Position numbers and translations under genes: made by a program. A stretch of DNA of 64,000 nucleotides from Conus ventricosus (taxonomy: Eukaryota > Mollusca > Gastropoda > Neogastropoda > Conidae): assembly GCA_018398815.1 (NCBI GenBank), contig JAFLJL010014879.1, positions 53,792 to 117,791 on the forward strand. Reading direction: 5' to 3'. Below the pieces are notes generated by a model. That model had not been told where the DNA came from, did no database searches, and saw only the letters and a list, made by a program, of their open reading frames with translations. Of this stretch, positions 37,636 through 49,500 are shown in pieces; the stretch's first letter is position 1, and every line of letters begins with the position of its first letter.

Positions 37636-37752
37636 GTTTTATCAAATAAAAATTAAAATTAAGTTCTTAAAATATTAATGCATTTTAAATGGATCAAAAT
37701 CATCTTTTGGTGTTGGGGGTGCTGGCCTACTTTTTATGTTCAACTTCTGTAT

Positions 37753-37980
37753 TTAGTGGTGGAGATTGCTCAGACTGCTTTTGTTTTTTTTTGCCATTGT
37801 TTATATAATTTATAACCGTAAATAACCGCCCCCAGCAGCAGCAATGGCGCCAAAAATGACAACAGTTTTAAGTTCAATATTCCATGAAGACTTTGGCGCT
37901 GTAGACCTTGAATTAACTTGTTCTTGTTCTGGAGCTGGGATTGAATCAACTGTTGGCGTTTGGGGGTGTTATGTTTTCAT
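37753..37980 (-). pseudogene. Small single-pass membrane protein (E1 copy, frameshifted)
   Basis: Starts at the ATG at 37,980 (KNITPP after Met). A Ser/Thr/Pro stretch leads to APKSSWNIELK, then one membrane helix rich in Ala/Gly (FGAIAA, then a GG), then a basic Gln/Lys-rich tail. The frame breaks once before the helix and once after it; the E2 copy (54,914-55,140) breaks at other places, so together they define a ~75-residue protein. Its first codons overlap the end of the gene at 37,946-38,158 by about 35 bases. Possible virion or membrane-associated minor protein; function unknown. Confidence 0.5.
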
Positions 37981-38158
37981 TATGAGTTATATTCTGTGAT
38001 TGTAACTTTAATTTTCTTTGTCTGTTTAACTCTGCTACTCTTTTTCCTGCTGCAACACGCCCAGGATGCTTTAGCTTTTCACTCGTCACTATCTCTACCT
38101 GATTCAGTGTTTTCTGATTCAATGTTTCCTGATTCTGCTGGTTTTCTGACTCGTTCAT
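37946..38158 (-). CDS. Small basic protein with NQxTLNQ repeats
   Basis: 70 residues. The N-terminal third is Asn/Gln/Glu-rich with repeated QNQETLNQ-type motifs. The centre HPGRVAAGKRVAELNRQRK is strongly basic and resembles a nucleic-acid-binding or nuclear-targeting segment. The E2 copy (start 55,340) keeps the repeats but frameshifts before the basic part. The start codon lies inside the 3' part of the next gene upstream (38,235-38,625 strand neighbour), and the end overlaps the following membrane-protein gene, a compact virus-like arrangement. Family not recognised. Confidence 0.55.
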   Translation of the reverse strand: MNESENQQNQETLNQKTLNQVEIVTSEKLKHPGRVAAGKRVAELNRQRKLKLQSQNITHNENITPPNANS

Positions 38159-38234
38159 TTTGAAGGGAAATAAAATCTATTTGATTAAAAGTAATTTAAA
38201 CCCATGATTAATAGCGATAACAATGTTCCAAATC

Positions 38235-38625
38235 TTAATATAGATCACAGCTTAGAGACTCTAATGACTTTGTTAAAACTGGATCTTGCGTTAAATCATA
38301 CGTAAGATCTTGTTCAGAATCAATGGGAGCAAATCTACTGACTAGTTTAGTGTACAAACTAAGAACCGTTTGCCCAACGCTTTTTACCATTCTCGACCCC
38401 AACTGCGCCTCATACCTGTTGTGATACTTTAAAATGTCTTGCGGCGACATCTGTTGAATCTGTTCTATGCTGAATTCAGTTCCGAGGAACTGTTTGTTTT
38501 TCCACATGCTGCCAAAGAATACAGTCTTTCCTTTTGGGCATAATAGCTGGGTCATCAACTTCTTCTTTTGTAAGTCCAAGACTGTGTAGGCCGCTCTGTA
38601 GCTCTAGCAGATCATCGCTGTTCAT
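38235..38625 (-). pseudogene. Conserved core protein starting MNSDDLL (E1, frameshifted)
   Basis: The start at 38,625 is chosen because E2 has the same start (55,805) with the same first residues. The frame changes near 38,490. Downstream, the protein has an FSIEQIQQMSPQDI segment followed by KYHNRYEAQLGSRMVKS, amphipathic helices, and an acidic stretch. In E1 it ends early after SCDLY; in E2 it continues into a hydrophobic segment (about 55,340-55,420). The gene is divergent from the 76-residue gene, with only 35 AT-rich bases between the starts. I do not recognise the family. A structural or scaffold role would fit a helical protein of this size, but that is inference. Confidence 0.55.
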
Positions 38626-38660
38626 GTTTTTTATTAATTATAATTATTTTATTTTTTAAA
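38626..38660. promoter_or_regulatory. 35-bp divergent AT-rich intergenic region (E1)
   Basis: Nearly all A and T with TTAATTATAATTATTTTA, between two divergent start codons. Conserved in E2 at 55,806-55,841. It must hold both promoters or sit within longer transcripts. Confidence 0.5.
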
Positions 38661-38891
38661 ATGAGCACCGAAAAAACTGTCGCCAACCTTGTATACCATT
38701 CTGCTGTTATTGGAGGTCTAAGTGTAGGATACACAATGCTTGGTAAAAGCCTGTTAAAAATTAAACCGGCAGATCTTGGTAAACTAGACTTTGAAGACTC
38801 AGCAAAACTGATTGCTGTCATAACAGCTTCGCTCGCTACGAAAGATTTTCTAGTTAATCAAAAAATAATACCAGAGAATATAAATATGTAA
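38661..38891 (+). CDS. Small hydrophobic protein, 76 residues
   Basis: Intact in E1 and frameshifted in E2 (55,842-56,064). The first helix (VYHSAVIGGLSVGYTMLGKSLL) is a probable membrane segment and a second hydrophobic helix (KLIAVITASLATKDFLV) follows an acidic turn. Two short membrane helices with a small loop suggest a membrane protein such as a holin-like, viroporin-like or inner-membrane virion protein, but no family is identified. It is followed 20 bases later by the 135-residue membrane/coiled-coil gene and then by the integrase, all on the + strand with short gaps. Confidence 0.6.
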   Translation: MSTEKTVANLVYHSAVIGGLSVGYTMLGKSLLKIKPADLGKLDFEDSAKLIAVITASLATKDFLVNQKIIPENINM

Positions 38892-38911
38892 AAAAAATAC
38901 ATTTATAAAAA

Positions 38912-39317
38912 ATGGCTTCACTCGTAATGATGATAGGCGGCGCTGTGGTGAATGCGCTTGCTTTTAGCGAAGTAATTACGCATTTAGTAAACTACGGGAT
39001 GACGGCGAGAGAAAAAGACATAACAAAGCTGTGGAGCAACTAGCTGCAGCCCAAGATCGCTATGAAAAGCAGAGAACTGAGCAGTTAGATTTTATTAATA
39101 ACACACTGAAAAACAGGGGCATGCAGCTTACACATTTAAAGATGTTGATCAAGCGATAAAAGAGTATTATCTAGTAACAGGCAAACCAATCCAGACATTG
39201 CCCCCACCAAAATTCAGTGACTTTTATCATCCATCAGAAAAACAAAAGATGCAAGAAATCGCGTTTATTGTCTTTGGCATGACTGTTGTGTATTTTGTTG
39301 CGCATAATATTGGCTGA
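38912..39317 (+). pseudogene. Membrane/coiled-coil protein (E1 copy, two frameshifts)
   Basis: Homologue of the intact E2 gene at 56,087-56,494. E1 lacks one G near 38,969 and one A in the run near 39,110, so it cannot be read through. See the E2 entry for domains. It ends 7 bases before the integrase start, suggesting co-transcription. Confidence 0.7.
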
Positions 39318-39324
39318 ATAAAAA

Positions 39325-40273
39325 ATGAACAAAATCTATTATTCGCCCAAAGGATATTGGAAGGGAATCACGGCAATTAAAAAGCTAAGCCAAGCAGCGG
39401 GAGTCAGTGAACAAACAGCGAAGGAATGGTTATCTAAACAAGCGATTTGGCAAATTTATTTACCTGCACCTAGGCGAATACAGAGACCGCACTTTGTGAA
39501 CACAATATCGAACGACACCCATCAAATGGATCTTCTATATTTACCCCATGATACGATTAGACGAAAAAGATTTAAGTACGCACTCACAGTCATTGACATA
39601 GCTTCAAGATACAAAGATGCGGAACCATTAACACAAAAGAGTGCTTCTGCTGTTGCTGTCGCTATACAACTGATATACCAACGAGACCCTTTAACTTATC
39701 CTCGCATGATTCAAGTTGATGATGGAAAAGAATTTAAAGGACAAGTGAATCAATTATTGTTAAAACATAGAGTTACCATTAAAAGAGGCATTCCAGGAGT
39801 TCACAGATCACAGGCTTTAGTTGAAAACTTTAACAAACAGTTATCTGAAAGACTTTTTTCCTACCAGTATCACAGAGAGCTTATTGACAATTCTCGCAAC
39901 ACAGAATGGGTTAGAAGACTGCCCTCAGTTTTGCGCGCAATGAATAATGAAGAATTTAAAGGGCTAAACCAGTACAAGCAATCAAAGAAAAACAATAAAT
40001 GTTGCTGAAGGAGAGTCTTCATCCAGCAAACTATTACCATTTGGGTTGAAAGTAAGGTACCTTTATTTACCGGGAGAAGCAGAAGGGGACACTCGCATCA
40101 GGGCAACAGATCCAGTTTGGAGTGTTGATACATATGAAATAAAAATAATTGTAAAAATGAATCCGCCCGTGTATTATTTACGAGAAACTGACACAACAAA
40201 ACAACCAGCTCCTCAAAGATCTTTTGTGAAAGAAGAACTGCAGATAATCCCACCAGACACAGTTCCGCTTTAA
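39325..40273 (+). pseudogene. DDE integrase (E1, one frameshift near the C-terminus)
   Basis: Retroviral-type (rve) integrase of the Polinton/adintovirus kind, which joins element DNA ends into host DNA in the nucleus. The first 227 residues are open. An N-terminal helix-turn-helix-like part (AAGVSEQTAKEWLSKQA, residues 24-40) is followed by PAPRR. The catalytic core has D69 in HQMDLLYL, D132 in QVDDGKEF and E167 in QALVENFN, a D-E spacing of about 35 residues. One missing A near 39,967 shifts the frame; the remaining ~90 codons (to 40,273) encode a beta-rich C-terminal region containing VRYLYLPGE and DPVWS, typical of the DNA-binding tail. E2 has the A at that point but breaks elsewhere. Total length would be about 315 residues, normal for the family. 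Confidence 0.85.
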
Positions 40274-40303
40274 TTAATTTACATAAATATATTTGAGTCT
40301 AAA

Positions 40304-40645
40304 ATGGAAGCTCAGAACGAAACAAGAATGGTAAAGGAAGAGACTTTGAAGATGATACGGGAATCATTTAATGCGTGTTCTGCTATTAGGGGAACATTTG
40401 TGAAGATTAATCAATGCATGCTAAACCATCCAGATTACCTACAATCCAAAATCCCAAATTGGGAAAAAGAATATCTTAAAATAATAAAAAAAATTCGAAC
40501 GCATCAAGCAAACATGATAAAAGAATTAGATGAATTGGATGAAGATATGGTTGATCTTATAACACTAGTTGATGAAAAATATAAACCTCCTGTTTATGCG
40601 GTCCTCCAATGCCCGATTGCATATGTATTGAAAACTCTGGATTAA
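40304..40645 (+). CDS. Hydrophilic helical protein, 113 residues, convergent with polymerase
   Basis: Starts MEAQNETRMVKEETLKM. It is highly charged and largely helical, likely a coiled coil at residues 50-95 (IKKIRTHQANMIKELDELDED). One Cys lies near residue 26 and one in the LQCPIAY segment near residue 105. The 3' end overlaps the convergent end of the polymerase gene (stop at 40,594) by about 50 bases, and more in E2. The E2 copy (57,477 onward) starts with a four-residue insertion (KEVQ) and is frameshifted. The C-terminus is uncertain because the copies differ there. Family not recognised; it is the last gene of the rightward integrase group. Confidence 0.55.
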   Translation: MEAQNETRMVKEETLKMIRESFNACSAIRGTFVKINQCMLNHPDYLQSKIPNWEKEYLKIIKKIRTHQANMIKELDELDEDMVDLITLVDEKYKPPVYAVLQCPIAYVLKTLD

Positions 40646-43600
40646 CAAATACTCGTTTAGTGTTTGTTCTATCTAATGACTTTTTTGTTACAACAGTTGT
40701 GCTGATCTCATGTAGATTAGATCGCAGTTTTACGTTGTCATGATGAAAAGTCTTATTGCCAAACAATGCTTCTTTGTAGTTGTTATGTGATATGTTTGAC
40801 TGCACAACACTGCGAGATATTCCTTTTGCTTTCTTAATGATTTTTTTTGGCTCGAAATACTGTACATTTTCGATCTTAAACCAATAAACTCCTTAATCAC
40901 CCCTCCAGATAATTCATCCTTCATCTTTCCTAAAACCTTCTTATTAACGGATGAATGTAAAGGCGAATCTTTAGGGTAATCAGATGTATCATACTATCCC
41001 GCATGCCCTTTAGCTACTTCTAATTCCATGTCTTTATAGATGTCTCAGTAGGGACATCTATGACAAAACTATCTGTATCTTGTGTAAAGTACTCTGGACG
41101 CAGGATACGTGGGTTTAAAGTAGTCATAAAGAAACTCTAACATCAAAAGTTTGATAATTCTAAAACAGTAAACCCGATAAATACAGGTTTGTCCAATTTG
41201 ACTTTCTTTTTCTTCATCATTATGCCAAAAAGGTGATCATGAAATCTTCTGAAGTCCTGATAATTTGGTTTTGAAGTCAGCTTAATTGCTTCGTTCTCTT
41301 TGGTGACTAATCTAACATCTTTGCGCTTGTGCGGATTCTCCATAGTCTTTCCAAAACAGCTGTTGTTCATCAGCTTGAAAAAGTCTTTTTCTGAAGCATC
41401 TGTGGATTTAGTTCTAAGATCAGTGTTCTTCATGATGTATGGTTTCATGAACTGTTCTTGATCAAAAGCAATTATACGATGAACTGCTCTCAACTTCAAA
41501 CCATGTCTTAAATAAAATTGTAGAAGTCTGTAATGACAGACATAATTTTTTTTGCCTCGAAGATTAGGCACAAGTTTAGGTGGTTCTGTTTTTGCCATCT
41601 TTAGGCTTTCTGCTGCTAATGGATAGTCATTATGCAGGTCATGGAGTTCATGAGGATATTCTAAGTCAACTTCTAGAATGAAACCACGCTGCTGATCAGG
41701 CGTTAAACTGCTCAACCACTTTAATGCCTTTTGAATATTATTTGTACCGCCGCCAGTGTGCATTTTAAAGTTACGTAACGGAAGTGATTGCGCCATTGCC
41801 CATCCATACAGATTGTTTGCATCTAAATACATAAGATAGTTAGACCTTTTACTCGGATCATAGTCGTCCAAGTATTTGTTGTTTGCTTTACAGTAATGAT
41901 GCGACGCCATACTAATTCCTCCACGCAATCCGTTTTCAATCATCTGAATCATTGGCAAATCTGACAATAAATCAATCTGTACTCCAGTAAACTTTAAGAA
42001 AGCGTCCCAACTCATCCCGGGCGCAGAAATGTAATGCGCAGGATCCAGGCTATAATGTTTCATGCAGGTCTTCCTATAATTTTCAAAAACGTCCGCCAAC
42101 AAACATGTATCAGCCATCAAGTATGAGTCATGATAGTCTCCCATCGTTTTACAATCTAGCTTCTGCCACGCATCTTGAGCATGCTGGTAATCAGAATCGC
42201 TGATGTCCTTTCCTCTAAGACTAGAAAAGAACGCGCCTTTAGGTGGAAGTGTATCTTCATCAAACCTTTCCCAACTGTTCATGTACTCATAAGGGTAAAC
42301 ACCCTTTTTAACAAGAGTTGGGTCAAAATATTCTTCCGTTATTGGGCAGGACTTTAAGGACATAGCCAGCGACTCTAATGAACCCATCATGTGCTGCATA
42401 GAGTCATAAAAAGACATGTTATTTAAAGTGAAACACATGTACTTTTCTGATGACTGTGCAATGCATGACACCCTGAAGGCGTTGGTTACTGCTTGCATTA
42501 TAAGATGAGAGTCGTAACCTCGCAAGTTATGAAAGAAGATGGGCAGCTTCCATGTCTTAGGATCAAACTTTAGTTGAAGATTGCAGTTGTTATGCGCTGC
42601 TCCTCTGAACTTTCCGCTAATGTGATCATGGTCTCTTACTCTCGGATTCTCTGCGTCTGATGAGAGACCTAAACCGCAAATCCAACAATGTGTGGCTGTC
42701 ATACTGTTGTTGATCTTCAGGAGTCATAATAATGTCTGAGAGATTCAGTTCATTAGAACAGGCGTTACGCACTTGCTGCATGCGTTCTAAGAAGTATTCT
42801 GCAGCATTAGGCCCTCTATATAATTCTGGCTTTGAATGAGCGCCATCCGACTGACAATAATGAAGGCAAATGAACAAATCTGATGATTACTCATTAAGAC
42901 AGTTTTTGGAAGTTTCTGTGGGGTTGGCCCTTCATAGGGAACAATAAGCGACTCGAAGTCTGCGTAAACAACATATGGAGAATTTTGCAGTTTTTTCCAG
43001 TTCTTAAAACTAACTTTAGATCCGGGTGGGGGCGTAATTAGTTCTGTATTACAGTCTACAGAACTTTTACAATGTTTTATATGTTCACTCGCGGCTTGAA
43101 CAGATGGAATTCTTGTTAAACATTTTCTACAGAATTCTTGTTTGCAACAATTTTTGAAGTATGCGCTAATAATCTACTCATTGTGCGTATCAATGTGTAA
43201 TGTAGTAGCCCTGTTGGCGAAGACATTAGGAGTAAGTCCACATGGCTTTTGTCTGGGCCGCCTATTTTTGGGCTGTCTTTAGACACTCTAATAGGCACCA
43301 AATTTGTTTCCTCATCCCATGTGTATACATTAACAGTTATTGGTTTGTTTTGTTCTTCAAACTGATCAATTTGATCCACACTAACAGGAAAGGATATTCC
43401 ATTGAAGTTAAGATCATTGATGTATGGTTCATAGTTAGATACTCTCTCTGCGTTTTTGCGGACGTAATGCAGCCTTGCAAGAACACACCACATAAAACAT
43501 TTGTTGTCTGAATAATTCTTTATGTTTAGAACTGCTTTTTTTACGACTAATGCTGGAGGTAGTGGAATGTAAGACTTGCCTACAATCGGCTCATACTTAG

Positions 43601-43996
43601 CCTGTTTTAATCTGATCTCTAAGACTTCGCCCTCTGACCAACCAGAGCCTCTCATTTTGGCTTCTTCAGCAGCCACATCAAACTGTGTAAGCAGTTGGTC
43701 TGCCCAACCAGGCGTTAAGTCATTACGAGAAAGAATAACCTGTTGTTTAGTTGAGACCCAGACTTCTAGATTTTCTCATTTTTGTTATATAGTCGATTAA
43801 AACAGCTAACATTACTTTAACTGGCGGGTCTATTGTTAGTTTACCTAGAACTTGAGAAATAGCATGAACAAACACTTGCCTGTACGTTTGTTGGATCAAT
43901 GACTTCTAGATCAATATCGTTTAAAGCTTTTGACAAACGCTCTCCCTCAAGCATTCCTTCAAACAATTCGTCCGGTCCTTCATATATCTTATCCAT
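40594..43996 (-). pseudogene. Family B DNA polymerase, protein-primed type (E1, several frameshifts)
   Basis: The large replication gene of the element, about 1,130 codons from MDKIYEG at 43,996. In order: an acidic N-terminus; a domain with KKAVLNIKNY and FMWCVLARLHY (43,116-43,676), usual before adintovirus-type polymerases; a C-x2-C...H-x3-C finger (about 43,066-43,145, frameshifted); exonuclease motif I in DFESLI (about 42,940-42,965); an endonuclease VII-like C-x2-C...RDHDHISGKFRGAAH..CN motif (42,580-42,690); Exo II HNLRGYDSHLI (~42,500); Exo III YLMADTCLLADVF (~42,100); polymerase motif A YLDANNLYGWAMAQSLP (~41,800); motif B MNNSCFGKTMENP (~41,350); and motif C (41,070-41,090), where one extra A breaks YTDTDS. 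The 519-residue core (41,143-42,702) is intact. Other breaks lie near 43,820, 43,130, 42,880, 42,690 and 40,930. Confidence 0.85.
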
Positions 43997-44045
43997 GCTG
44001 AGTTTCTTTTCTAACTCAAAATATTTATTTAAATCAAAAAAATAA

Positions 44046-44746
44046 TTAATCAATATCAACAGTCTTTTTGCGCTTGGACTCATAAACTAAAGTATAAACA
44101 CCCTTTGGCGTTGTTATATGTGAGCTGTTTAGAACAGAGTTTAATGTCTCGTTTACTTTTTTTAAGCATTCCTTTTTTATCTGCTCGGGGTCTGGCTGTT
44201 GAGAAAAACTTGTCCTCGCCTTTCTTTGAAGATCAAACTTTTGTCTTTTGTAGTCATCAAAATCGGCCTGTAAACGATTAAATTCTTCATCCGTGATGTT
44301 TGAGTCAGCTAGTGCTTTATTTATTATCAGTTTGAAGGAACTAAGTTTAGCTGTTATTAGTTGAACCATAGCTGTGTGCTTTTGGAGTTTAGTTTTTATT
44401 TTTTTGCTAGCTGCACCTACGGCTAATGAACATAGGCGAGAGCTAAAGACAAACCGCCTAGAGGCAAAGCTGCTGGTGCGCCTATGCCTGATGCTAAGAG
44501 ACCTACACTTGTTCCCGCCGATGCAGCACTTATAGTTGAAGCTCCAGTATTAACATAGGTAACAGCATTAAAGGCAGCAGAATACCTTCGTTTGGTTTTG
44601 CTGTATTTTGAAAGATCCTGCTCTAGTTTTTGTAGCATTTGTGTAATGTTGGTTAATCTGAAGGTTTTTATGCCGGGGGCTTCTACTATCTCTTCTCTTG
44701 GCGACTCTGGCGCTGTAGGCACATTTGGATAAACTTGAACAGACAT
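44046..44746 (-). pseudogene. PTAP-containing membrane protein (E1, one frameshift)
   Basis: Two frames, 44,423-44,746 and 44,046-44,369, correspond to the N- and C-terminal halves of the intact E2 gene (61,220-61,920). The break is at about 44,425, within the second hydrophobic stretch (ALAYVH replaces the E2 reading). The C-terminus is complete here and ends KRKKTVDID. It lies 49 bases upstream of the polymerase start on the same strand, so co-transcription is likely. See the E2 entry for domains. Confidence 0.65.
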
Positions 44747-44754
44747 GCTTTTTT

Positions 44755-44770
44755 AAAAATGAAAAAAATA
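44755..44770. repeat. Left target-site duplication of the LINE
   Basis: AAAAATGAAAAAAATA, repeated with one A fewer at 51,734-51,748. E2 shows the unoccupied equivalent at 61,922-61,950. Confidence 0.8.
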
Positions 44771-45059
44771 GGTTCTAAGCATGTTCTTCCGACCGCTGTG
44801 TTGGTCGGCCCAGTTTTCTGCACCATGATTGCTTCTTCCTTCCTATCGTTTTCTCGTTGTTGTTTTTTTGTTTGGGAGTGAGCCGTTAAGAACAGAAAGG
44901 GTTTGTTTGTTGTTGTTTTTTTCATCCTGACGGACCTTGCTGGGAAACAAAGGCAAGTAGTATCCTTTGATGATGTGTTGACTTTCAATTTGTGCTGTGA
45001 GATACTGTTGTGATTGACATTAGATCGGGATTTGTTCTCCTACTACTTGTTTAAAAAAA

Positions 45060-46225
45060 ATGGCAGATACAAACATCAGAATCTTGCCCGTTTTTATTCT
45101 GAACAATCAGCTACCCGGTTTTGACCAAAGGCCTTTCACTACGGCGGAGATCTGTTCTTCTATGGAAAAAACCGCTGGCTTTGAATCGGTGGAAGGAGCA
45201 CAGAGAATAGGGGGTCTTTGGAGGATTTATCCTCGCACGTCGGAAGCGAGACACAAGATTTTGATACAAGGGTTTGTTATTAGAGGGGTACAGGTGGAAG
45301 TGAAAGAAAAAATCCTTTTGTCGTCACTTCTCCTGATGGCGAAGAGCGAGAAATCCCAGCCACGAAACTTACCGTGAGTAATGTTCCTCTGTCTTTCTCC
45401 GATGATGATATCTTGAATGCCATTAAAAACCTGAAAACCAATGTACGATCAAAACTTATCGCCGAGAGAGACAGGGATGCTAATGGAAAGTTAACTAGGT
45501 GGAAAACAGGCAGAAGGTTTGTATACATTGATATCCCACCTGTTCCCCTGCCATCATTCATAGAGATAGGGCCATTTAGAGCCGCTCTTATCATAAAGAG
45601 CAGAAGTCGGCCAGGAGAGAAAAGGACTCTCAGTGCAACAGATGCTTAGGTAAGGGGCACCGAGCATCAGTGTGTGACAAACCCATAAAGTGTCGCCAGT
45701 GCTACAAAGATGGTCACAAGGCGGGTGACCCTGTGTGTGACATGACCCTGTGGTCCAGGGGAGAAACAGTGCCTGCCGAGGGAAGACTTCCGTTCGTGAC
45801 AGGGCCAGTGGTAGTGCTGGCAGTAATCTAGCCAGGATCAATTTCCGATCGTGACAGGGCCAGTGTTAGTCCTTCGGGTTACAGGGTCAAAGAAGCCCCT
45901 CCCCCGACTCAGCCGGTAGGACTACTAGCTGTACTCGAACAAAAAAATCAACTAGCTCGACTTCTCCAAGCGCTACAACCCAGTCGAGGAGATCCAGCAG
46001 GGGCAGAACTGAAAAAAAGGCAGGGAGCTCTCTCAAAGAAAGGGGATAGATCGCAGACAGTGCTGAAATTCCGGGCAGAGTCCTCACGCTCAGCCTCGAC
46101 AAAACGTCCTCTTCCCGCGGACTCTACACCACCGCAGCACGTTGACAAACAACGTCGACAGCAGACTAGGGACAATTCCGAATCTGACGGCGATGATGTT
46201 TACAGTGATGTGATGGTTGGCTGAA
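45060..46225 (+). pseudogene. LINE ORF1, nucleic-acid-binding protein with zinc knuckle
   Basis: Starts MADTNIRILPVF. The first 105 codons are open, a shift near 45,310 leads to the frame 45,374-45,590, and another shift leads to the Cys-rich part. A likely RRM-like fold covers the middle (LTVSNVPLSFSDDDILNAIK and FVYIDIPPVPLPSF). CCHC-type knuckles follow: C-x2-C-x4-H-x4-C at about 45,636-45,685 (CLGKGHRASVC, preceded by CNR) and CRQCYKDGHKAGDPVC at about 45,688-45,740. A long basic and Ser/Gln-rich tail ends SDGDDVYSDVMVG at 46,225. Such ORF1 proteins coat the element RNA. Frameshifts make this copy inactive as written. Confidence 0.75.
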
Positions 46226-46309
46226 TTCTTTGCGGTTTACTCTTTTCTTTGGTTTACTTCGGTTACGGACCAGGCAGACGTTTAATGGACAATGATTATG
46301 GCTATATTC

Positions 46310-46334
46310 ACGTGTGTGTGTGTGTGTGTGTGTG

Positions 46335-46391
<57 letters not shown>

Positions 46392-46470
46392 GTGTGTGTG
46401 TGTGTGCGTGTGTGGCGTGCGTGCGTGTGTGTGCGTGTGTGCCGCTTTCTTTTCTTTTTTTTTTTAATGG
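46310..46470. repeat. TG microsatellite between LINE ORF1 and ORF2
   Basis: About 65 TG units with a few T/C interruptions (46,311-46,440), then a T-run (46,448-46,466). Poly-Cys/Val frames here are artefacts. Confidence 0.95.
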
Positions 46471-46506
46471 GGAAAATGAACAGATTACTATATCCTTTCT
46501 AGGAAA

Positions 46507-49500
46507 ATGAATCGATTACGCGTTCTTTCTTTAAACACACGAGGACTGAAAAACAGATTAAAAAGAACTGCAATGTTTTCATTGTTCAAACAACAGAAAA
46601 TTGACATAGTTTGTCTTCAGGAAACACATATAACGGAAAGCGAAGCAAACTATTGGGAGAAACAATGGGGAGGGAAATTATTCTATCATAGTGGGACAGC
46701 TCATAGCAAAGGGCAAGTAATATTAATATCTAAACATTTCCAAGGAAATGTTGAACTTCAAAACTGCAGCGATAGAATAGTTGCCATCTCAATTAAGACG
46801 GAGAATAGGGAAGTCACACTGGTTAACGTGTATGCTCCTAATGAAACGCAGGAAAAAATTAGACTTTTCAAAAATTTACAAGACATATTATTAAATTGCA
46901 AATCGAAAAACTTATTGTGCATGGGAGACTTCAACACTGTTATGTGTAATAGTTTGGACATAATATCCGGTGAACGACACTGTGAAAAAGAAGTTACAAA
47001 ATTAAACAAAATGGTTACAAACACTGGTTTGACAGATCTGTGGAGAGTGTTTCATGAGGAAGAAAAGGAGTATACTTGGTGCAGGCAAAATCCGTTTATT
47101 GCACGGAGGCTTGATTTTTGCTTTGCCAGCCAAGAACTGGCTGATAAGTGTGTTTCATGTGACATTATGTCTGTCGCCAATACGGATCATAGAGCAATAA
47201 TTACTGAAATAAATGATAATGAATTCGTCAGAGGGCCTGGCTACTGGCGTTTTAATAACAGTTATCTGAAAGATGCCTTTTCGTTGGCAGAATGAATGTT
47301 GTATTAATAAAATGGATAGGTGAAAGTAAAGAAATGTTTGAGAAAACAGGGGATCAATGGGACTGGTGTAAATCAAAGATAAAACACTTTTGTATAGAGT
47401 ATGGCAAATTTAGAGCACAAAACAAACGGAATGAACTTTTAGATTTGAAAAGTAAACTCCAGAAGATGGATCAACTATGTGCAAATGATCCTGGTAATGA
47501 ACAAAACCAAAGGAAGTTATAGAAATAAAGAAAAAACTTGAAATATTATCACTTGAAAAGGCTAGGGGAGCCCAAACAAGGGCAAGAACAAAGTGGGTAG
47601 AAGAAGGAGAAAAAAATACAAAATATTTCTTAGGCTTGGAAAAGGTTCGTGGTAACCAAAATGCAATGACACAAGTGCAAAAGGATAATGGTGAAATAAT
47701 TACAAACCAGTCGGAAGTCTTGAAAGAAATTAAAGATTTCTACTCAGCGTTATATTCTAAATCGCCAGGAAGGAAGAGGGAATATGAAAGGAAAATTGAA
47801 AGAATTTATTCAGAATGAACCATTTACAAAATTAGAAGAAGAGTCTTTCACTTGTGAAGGTTTAATGAGTGTACAAGAGACAAGTCTAGCTTTAAAGCAT
47901 TTGAAAAACGGATCAGCACCAGGTAGTGATGGTCTTACAACTGAATTTATGAAGTTTTTTCTGGATAATTATAAGCGATGTTGTAACTGAATCATTCAAC
48001 GAATCTTTCAGAGAGGGTGAAATGTCATACAGTCAGAAACAAGGCATTATTATACTTCTTCACAAGAGCCTTGACCTTCCAAGAGACAAAGTAAATAATT
48101 GGAGACCAATTACACTAACTAATATAGATTATAAAATACTAGCAAAGGCATTGGCGTTGAGACTGAATAAAGTTATTGATAAATTGATTAGCCATGATCA
48201 AGTAGGTTATCTGAAGGGTCGAAATATTTCGACAGTAATACGAACTATAGATGATGTCATCAACTATCTAAATGTAACCAAAAAGTGCGGATATCTATTA
48301 GCACTAGATTATCAAAAAGCGTTTGACTCTGTTTCTAAAGAATTTATGTTGCAAACTTTCGATATATTTGGGTTTGGGAACCAGTTCAAAAGATGGGTAA
48401 GTGTGATTACAACGAACACCGTCAGCAGCATAAATCATGGTGGCTGGATCTCGGAATCTTTCCCTGTGAAGTGTGGCATCAGGCAGGGCTGTCCTTTTTC
48501 ACCTCTGGCTTTCATTTTAGGTGTTGAATTACTCGCAATAAAGATTCGGAACAGTAATATATCAGGAATTGATCTTCCCACTTTCAATAATGAATTGGTT
48601 AAGCTTAAAATAAAACAGCTGGCAGACGACACAACATTGTTTCTAAATAACAGAGATGACATGATAAAAGCACATGACATAATAAATGATTTCTCTGTTT
48701 TTTCTGGTCTCAAATTAAATGTGCAGAAAACAAAAGCAATGAGACTAGGGATGCAGAGGTTTGAAGACAATTTGCCATTTATGTTAACTGAACAAATTAA
48801 AATACTGGGGATTTACTTTAAAAATAACCAAGCAGCAATAAACATAGAAGAAAATTGGTTAAAACGAATTGTAACAATGAATAAATTGATTAGAACATGG
48901 AGTAAGAGAGATTTAGGAATTTATGGGAAAATAGTTATAATAAAGTGTTTTTTGTTGAGTCAGTTTGTGTTTGTAATGCAGTCAATAGGTCTGCCAAAGC
49001 ACGTTTTGACCACAATTAACAGAACCCTATATAAATTCTTATGGCAGAAGAAGAATTCAAACAAAAAAGCGTTTGAAAAGATAAAAAGAAAAATAATGGA
49101 AGCAGATATTAGTCAAGGAGGAGTCAAGATGGTAAACCTTTTTAAGATGCAAGATAGTTTCTATCTACAGTGGGTAGGAAGATTATTTACAGCCACAACC
49201 GATAACTGGAGCTATATCCCCAAGTGGCATCTGGATAAACTAACAAGTAACATGGGTGCTTTGATATAAACTGTACATCGAGAATGCTGTCCCCCATTGT
49301 CAGATCAATAACCCATTTTGGCAAGAAGTTCTACACACACATTTAGATAACAAAACCCTAACCAAACAAACTGATGTGTCACGACAAAACTTTCACAAAC
49401 AGCTACTGTGGAACAATTCGCTTATAAAATATAAATGTCGCACTCTATTCTTTCCTTCCTGGAAAAGAGTAGGAATTGAAAGAATAAAGGATATTATTAA

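Noticed and set aside
46249..46510. Cys/Val-rich frames before LINE ORF2
   Set aside because: Encoded by the TG microsatellite between ORF1 and ORF2.
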